Below are positions 60,185 to 64,000 of a stretch of 64,000 nucleotides of DNA, one piece after another; position 1 is the stretch's first letter; each line of letters begins with the position of its first letter. A program made the position numbers and the translations under genes. Below the pieces are notes generated by a model. The model was not told where the DNA came from. It saw only the letters and a list, made by a program, of their open reading frames with translations, and searched no databases. The stretch is from contig NZ_CP088952.1 of NCBI RefSeq assembly GCF_021165955.1, forward strand, positions 186,001 to 250,000, in the 5' to 3' direction. The stretch comes from Massilia endophytica. GTDB lineage: Bacteria; Pseudomonadota; Gammaproteobacteria; Burkholderiales; Burkholderiaceae_D.

Positions 60185-60594
60185 ATGACGAAGTACGATG
60201 AGAAGTTCAAGCTAGCGGTAGTTCAGCAGTACCTGCGCGGCGGGGCCGGTTACAGGACGATCGCGCAAGAGCATAGGGTCGCATATGGGATGGTGCGACG
60301 CTGGGTGGAGTCGTTCCGGGCCCATGGTGTCGGAGGACTCAAGAAGAAGTTCAGCCACTACAGTGCCGAGTTCAAGCTCTCAGTCTTGCCCTGCAGCCCG
60401 GCCAACGAGGAAAACCGAGCAAGATGGCAACCGCAACGGAAAAAACAGAAGATTCCCCCAACGATGACACGCGCACCCGCGAGGAGCTGCTGGCGGAGGT
60501 AAACCATCTCCGCATGGAGGTGGCATATCTAAAAAAGTTGCGAGCCTTGGTTCAAGCACAGCAGAAGGCGACTCCCGCCAAAAAGCGCAAGTAG
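60185..60594 (+). pseudogene. IS150-like transposase orfA, internally deleted and frameshifted
   Basis: The first frame encodes MTKYDEKFKLAVVQQYLRGG and continues through a normal first HTH to KKFSHYSAEFKLSVL, then shifts to unrelated residues and stops at 60502. The other frame resumes normal OrfA sequence from about 60388 (LQPGQRGKPSKM ... TREELLAEVNHLRMEVAYLKKLRALVQAQQ) to a TAG at 60592. The second HTH between them is missing, so a deletion of roughly 100 bp or more that is not a multiple of three has occurred. The A6G slippery site at 60531-60537 is intact in the original frame. Confidence 0.88.
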
Positions 60595-61430
60595 TGCAGG
60601 AACTAAGGCAGCAGTATCCAATTGCCGGATTGTTGAAGCTGGCAAAGCTGCCGCGCAGCACCTTCTACTACCAGCAGAAAGTGCTTCAAGGCGGCGACAA
60701 GCACGCGCAGGTTAAAGAGCAGATCAAGACGATATTTAATCGTCACCAGGGACGTTATGGCTATCGCCGCGTCACTGCCGCGGTGCGTCAGCTGGGTCTG
60801 CTGGTCAACCATAAAAAAGTACAGCGCTTGATGGGAACGCTGGGACTGAAATCGCTGGTTCGACCCAAGAAATACCGATCATTCAGGGGCGAGGTGGGGC
60901 GTGCTGCATCGAACGAGCTGAACCGCCAGTTCCAGGCCGATGCCGCCAACCAGAAGTGGGTTACCGATGTGACCGAGTTCAATGTGGCCGGCAGGAAGCT
61001 GTATCTTTCGCCTGTGCTCGATCTCTACAACGGCGAAATCGTCGCCTTCGAAACCGCCGAGCGTCCCAAGTTCGAATTGGTCAGCTCAATGCTGAAGCAG
61101 GCACTGGCGAAACTCGGCCCCAACGACAAACCGATGCTTCATTCCGACCAGGGGTGGCAATATCGTATGCCCGCCTACCAGCGTCAGCTCCACCAACGCG
61201 AGCTGGTGCAAAGCATGTCGCGGAAGGGAAACTGCCTCGATAACGCGGCGATGGAGAGCTTTTTCGCGGTGTTGAAGACCGAGTTCTTCTACCTCAATAA
61301 GTTCAACAGCGTCGAGGAACTCAGGGCTGGGCTGAAGCGCTACATCCATTACTACAACCATGACCGCATCAAGCTCAAACTAAAAGGGCTGAGCCCGGTA
61401 CAATTCCGGACTCAGCCCTTGGCTGCCTAA
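60594..61430 (+). CDS. IS150-like transposase OrfB (DDE integrase)
   Basis: 278 residues from a GTG overlapping the orfA stop (TAGTG); normally made as an OrfAB fusion by -1 frameshifting on AAAAAAG. HTH_21 region GRYGYRRVTAAVRQLGLLVNHKKVQRLM, then the integrase core with D in KWVTDVTEF, D in LHSDQGWQY and E in NAAMESFFAVLKTE. The C-terminal YNHDRIKLKLKGLSPVQFRTQP is usual. The frame is intact, but without a working OrfA it probably cannot transpose this element by itself. Confidence 0.93.
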   Translation: MQELRQQYPIAGLLKLAKLPRSTFYYQQKVLQGGDKHAQVKEQIKTIFNRHQGRYGYRRVTAAVRQLGLLVNHKKVQRLMGTLGLKSLVRPKKYRSFRGEVGRAASNELNRQFQADAANQKWVTDVTEFNVAGRKLYLSPVLDLYNGEIVAFETAERPKFELVSSMLKQALAKLGPNDKPMLHSDQGWQYRMPAYQRQLHQRELVQSMSRKGNCLDNAAMESFFAVLKTEFFYLNKFNSVEELRAGLKRYIHYYNHDRIKLKLKGLSPVQFRTQPLAA

Positions 61431-61477
61431 CTAAACTGTCCAACTCTTTGGGGTCAGTTCACAATGCGGCGCTTTTT

Positions 61478-62032
61478 TTATCCGCGCTTGCGGTCGTGCC
61501 GCCACAGCACGTCGCTGCCCCCTGCGAAGCGGTTCAGTACGCGGGAGAGCACGAACAGCAGGTCGGACAGGCGGTTCACGTACTGCCGTGGATAGTCGTG
61601 AATCGTTTCCGCCTTGCCCAGGGTGACGATGCTGCGCTCGGCGCGGCGGCAAACCGTGCGGCATACGTGGGCCAGCGACGCGGCTCGCGAGCCTGCGGGC
61701 AAAATGAATTCGGTCAGCGCGGGCAGGGTGGCGTTGTATTTCTCCAGCAGGCTGTCCAGGCGTTCCACATGCTCTTCCTTGATCATCTGGTAGCCCGGAA
61801 TGCACAGCTCTCCGCCCAGGTCGAACAGGTCGTGCTGGATCGATACCAGTTCTTCGCGCATATCGTCCGGCATGGCTTCGCAGAGCAGCAGGCCGAGGTT
61901 CGAGTTCAGCTCATCCACTTCGCCAATGGCGTGGATGCGCACGCTGTCCTTGTCGGTGCGGCTGCCGTCGCCCAGGCCGGTGGTGCCCTTGTCGCCGGTG
62001 CGGGTGGCGATTTTTGAGAGTCGGTTACCCAT
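61478..62032 (-). CDS. PduO-type cob(I)alamin adenosyltransferase
   Basis: 184-residue ATP:corrinoid adenosyltransferase that forms adenosylcobalamin. The N-terminal ATP-binding motif KIATRTGDKGTTGLGDG is at about 7-23. GEVDELNSNLGL and the R-rich helix CRTVCRRAERSIVTL (family RRAER) are conserved, followed by YVNRLSDLLFVLSR. It ends next to the right half of the split terminator. No other cobalamin genes are nearby, so it may be a stand-alone salvage enzyme. Confidence 0.93.
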   Translation of the reverse strand: MGNRLSKIATRTGDKGTTGLGDGSRTDKDSVRIHAIGEVDELNSNLGLLLCEAMPDDMREELVSIQHDLFDLGGELCIPGYQMIKEEHVERLDSLLEKYNATLPALTEFILPAGSRAASLAHVCRTVCRRAERSIVTLGKAETIHDYPRQYVNRLSDLLFVLSRVLNRFAGGSDVLWRHDRKRG

Positions 62033-62164
62033 CTCGTTCTACCTGCAAAAGTTCCGAAGCTGCGAGGATACGCCAAATTACCAATGGTTGGGCGGGGATT
62101 TCGCCTCCGTGCGCGGATTCGCCATACAATTCATGCTCGCCCAATCCCTTCCCCACGATGTGAC

Positions 62165-63655
62165 ATGAATTCCCCTTCCACCCAAAGCGCCTTCTGCGAG
62201 GAACGCCAGCGCAGCGTGGCGGAGGCGTTGCTTGCCGTGCTGCCGCCGCACTGCGTGCTGCACAAGCTGGAAGACACGCGCCCTTACGAGTGCGATGGCC
62301 TGGCGGCCTACCGCCAGCCCCCCATGATCGTCACGCTGCCGGAAACTGAAGCGCAGGTGGCCGCGGTGCTGGGAGTGTGCCGCAAGTACGGCGTGCCCAT
62401 CGTGCCGCGTGGCGCGGGCACGGGGCTCTCGGGCGGCGCTATGCCCATCGCGGACGGCGTCGTGCTTTCCACCGCGCGCCTGAACCGCATTGTGCGCATG
62501 GATGCGTATTCGCGCACGGCGGTCGTACAGCCTGGCGTGCGCAACCTCGCCATTTCGGAAGCGGCTGCGCAGTATGGCCTTTACTATGCGCCCGATCCTT
62601 CCTCGCAGATCGCCTGCACCATCGGCGGCAACGTTGCGGAGAATGCGGGCGGCGTACATTGCCTGAAATATGGGCTAACGGTCCACAACGTGCTCCGTGT
62701 GCGCATGATGACCATCGAGGGGGATGTGGTGGAGCTGGGTGGGGAATCGCTCGACGCGCCGGGACTCGACCTGCTGGCCGCCTTCATCGGGTCCGAAGGC
62801 ATGCTGGGCGTCGTCACCGAAGTCACGGTGAAGCTGGTGCCAAAGCCTGCCGCCGCGCGCGTGATCATGGCTTCTTTCGACGACGTGGTAGCGGGCGGCA
62901 ACGCCGTGGCGCACGTGATCGCGGCGGGCATCATTCCCGCCGGCCTTGAGATGATGGACCAGACCTCCTCGCGCATGGTCGAGCCTTTCGTGAAGGCGGG
63001 CTACGACACCGATGCCGCCGCCATCCTGCTGTGCGAGGCGGATGGCACGGCCGAAGAGGTGGAGGAAGAGATCGCGCGCATGAAGGCCGTGCTGGAGAGC
63101 GCGGGCGCCAGCGCCATCCTCGTATCGAACAGCGAGCAGGAAAGGCTGCGCTTCTGGTCGGGCCGCAAGAACGCCTTCCCGGCGGCGGGCCGCATCTCGC
63201 CGGACTACTATTGCATGGACGGCACCATTCCGCGCAAGAACCTGGCCCAGGTGCTGACCGGCATCGCGCAGATGGAGGTGAAATACGGCCTGCGCTGCGC
63301 CAACGTCTTCCATGCCGGTGACGGTAACCTGCACCCGCTGATCCTCTTCGATGCGAACAAGCCGGACGAGCTGCAGCGCGCCGAAGCCTTTGGCGCCGAG
63401 ATCCTGGCGCTGTGCGTGGAAGTGGGCGGCACCATCACCGGGGAGCATGGCGTGGGCATCGAGAAGATCGATTCCATGTGCGTGCAGTTCAAGCCTGCCG
63501 AACTGGAGGCTTTCTTCGCGCTCAAGCGGGCCTTCGATCCGCTCATGCTGCTCAATCCGAACAAGGCCATTCCCACGCTGAACCGCTGCGCCGAATTCGG
63601 CAAGATGCGCGTGAGCGGCGGCGTGCTGCCGCACGCGGACCTGCCGCGCTTCTGA
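62165..63655 (+). CDS. glcD: Glycolate oxidase FAD-linked subunit GlcD
   Basis: 496 residues of the VAO/FAD-linked oxidase family, which oxidises glycolate (or D-lactate) to glyoxylate with GlcE and GlcF. The FAD-binding block VPRGAGTGLSGGAMP, DPSSQIACTIGGNVAENAGG and HAGDGNLHPL plus the C-terminal GEHGVGIEK are typical. The ATG at 62165 (MNSPSTQSAF) is preferred; 27 further codons upstream are not family-like and cross TACAAT at 62125, a possible -10. glcE follows after 9 bp. Confidence 0.95.
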   Translation: MNSPSTQSAFCEERQRSVAEALLAVLPPHCVLHKLEDTRPYECDGLAAYRQPPMIVTLPETEAQVAAVLGVCRKYGVPIVPRGAGTGLSGGAMPIADGVVLSTARLNRIVRMDAYSRTAVVQPGVRNLAISEAAAQYGLYYAPDPSSQIACTIGGNVAENAGGVHCLKYGLTVHNVLRVRMMTIEGDVVELGGESLDAPGLDLLAAFIGSEGMLGVVTEVTVKLVPKPAAARVIMASFDDVVAGGNAVAHVIAAGIIPAGLEMMDQTSSRMVEPFVKAGYDTDAAAILLCEADGTAEEVEEEIARMKAVLESAGASAILVSNSEQERLRFWSGRKNAFPAAGRISPDYYCMDGTIPRKNLAQVLTGIAQMEVKYGLRCANVFHAGDGNLHPLILFDANKPDELQRAEAFGAEILALCVEVGGTITGEHGVGIEKIDSMCVQFKPAELEAFFALKRAFDPLMLLNPNKAIPTLNRCAEFGKMRVSGGVLPHADLPRF

Positions 63656-63664
63656 CCAAGGACC

Positions 63665-64000
63665 ATGCAAGCCATTATTGAACAATTCCGCGACCGCATC
63701 CTGACGGCCCACGCCGCGCGCTCGCCCCTGCGCCTGCGCGGCGGCGGCACCAAGGACTGGTACGGCCAGCGCCTGCAGGGCGAGGTGCTGGATACGCGCG
63801 CCTACAGCGGCGTGGTCGACTATGAGCCCACCGAGCTGGTGATCACGGCCCGCTGTGGTACGCCCTTGGCCGAGATCGAGACGCTGCTGGCCGAGCGCAG
63901 GCAGATGCTCGCTTTCGAGCCTCCACGCTTCGGCCCCGCCTCCACCATCGGCGGCGTGGTCGCCGCCGGTCTCTCCGGCCCGCGCCGCGCGGCGGCGGGC
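63665..64000 (+). CDS. glcE: Glycolate oxidase subunit GlcE, N-terminal part (cut by window edge)
   Basis: 112 codons are visible before the window ends, all open. The N-terminus MQAIIEQFRDRILTAHAARS continues with LRLRGGGTKDWYG, then VVDYEPTELVITARCGTPLAEIE and FGPASTIGGVVAAGLSGPRR, the FAD-binding PCMH start of GlcE. It is the partner of GlcD; the iron-sulfur subunit GlcF would be expected beyond the edge. Confidence 0.93.
   Translation, partial: MQAIIEQFRDRILTAHAARSPLRLRGGGTKDWYGQRLQGEVLDTRAYSGVVDYEPTELVITARCGTPLAEIETLLAERRQMLAFEPPRFGPASTIGGVVAAGLSGPRRAAAG

Larger units (their letters stand above)
60140..61461 (+). mobile_element. Decayed IS3-family (IS150-like) element, 1322 bp
   Basis: Terminal inverted repeats TGAACTGAACCCCAAGAGTT at the left and, read inward from the right, TGAACTGACCCCAAAGAGTT. 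CAATGC flanks both ends (60134-60139 and 61462-61467), longer than the 3-5 bp usual for the family, which may reflect the symmetric hairpin target. A complete orfB and a slippery A6G remain, but orfA has an internal deletion and frameshift, so the element is probably no longer autonomous. Confidence 0.9.

Overview
The window looks like chromosomal DNA of an Oxalobacteraceae-type betaproteobacterium (Massilia/Duganella/Janthinobacterium relatives). The grounds are very high GC, a rplM-rpsI ... erpA-anmK-M23-tyrS-dtd block, dusB-fis, thrB-DUF2782-polA, a BPSS1780-type membrane protein, a DUF4214 protein and the size and wording of the housekeeping proteins. I cannot name the species from sequence alone.

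Layout. 1-18.1 kb is almost all core genome: a truncated secreted alpha/beta hydrolase, ribosomal proteins L13/S9 behind a near-consensus promoter, argC, an argC-linked membrane protein, erpA, anmK, an M23 endopeptidase, tyrS-dtd-PEBP-phosphatase (overlapping starts and stops), dusB-fis, purH, ruvC-ruvA-(YciI-like)-ruvB-glutaminyl cyclase, a periplasmic binding protein and a small secreted protein. 18.2-21.6 kb is accessory: a Cys-rich gene of lower GC, an intact IS3-family element with a CAAA target duplication, a DUF2147 gene, and a gene with a RAMA-like domain preceded by an exact 10-bp-phased repeat. valS, a DUF4214/RTX-like protein and a secreted unknown follow. 26.6-31.1 kb is a TPP-riboswitch-controlled thiCSGDE operon. 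Two small response regulators and frmA come next.

33.6-40.6 kb is the most unusual part: an orphan BlaR1-like M56 protein behind a four-site dyad operator, then a two-gene operon of P-loop (STAND/archaeal-ATPase-like) proteins, the second with about twelve TPR repeats, expressed from an AT-rich promoter built from three 16-bp direct repeats. 40.6-56 kb returns to core genes: uvrD, a membrane protein, thrB, DUF2782, polA, dienelactone hydrolase, ZIP transporter, sseA, a DMT exporter, a Rieske oxygenase and xseB-ispA-dxs. 56-64 kb holds exported unknowns, a membrane-anchored glutaredoxin, an SGNH esterase with a divergent LysR regulator, a six-Cys secreted peptide whose terminator has been split by a decayed IS3-family element, a PduO-type adenosyltransferase, and glcD-glcE running off the end.

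Between genes there are two exactly 127-bp copies of a nested palindromic element (3849-3975 and 33591-33717), and two shorter gene-end palindromes sharing the core GGGGTCYGTCCCC. They look like members of dispersed, REP/BIME-like or terminator-like repeat families. No tRNA, rRNA or CRISPR array was recognised.
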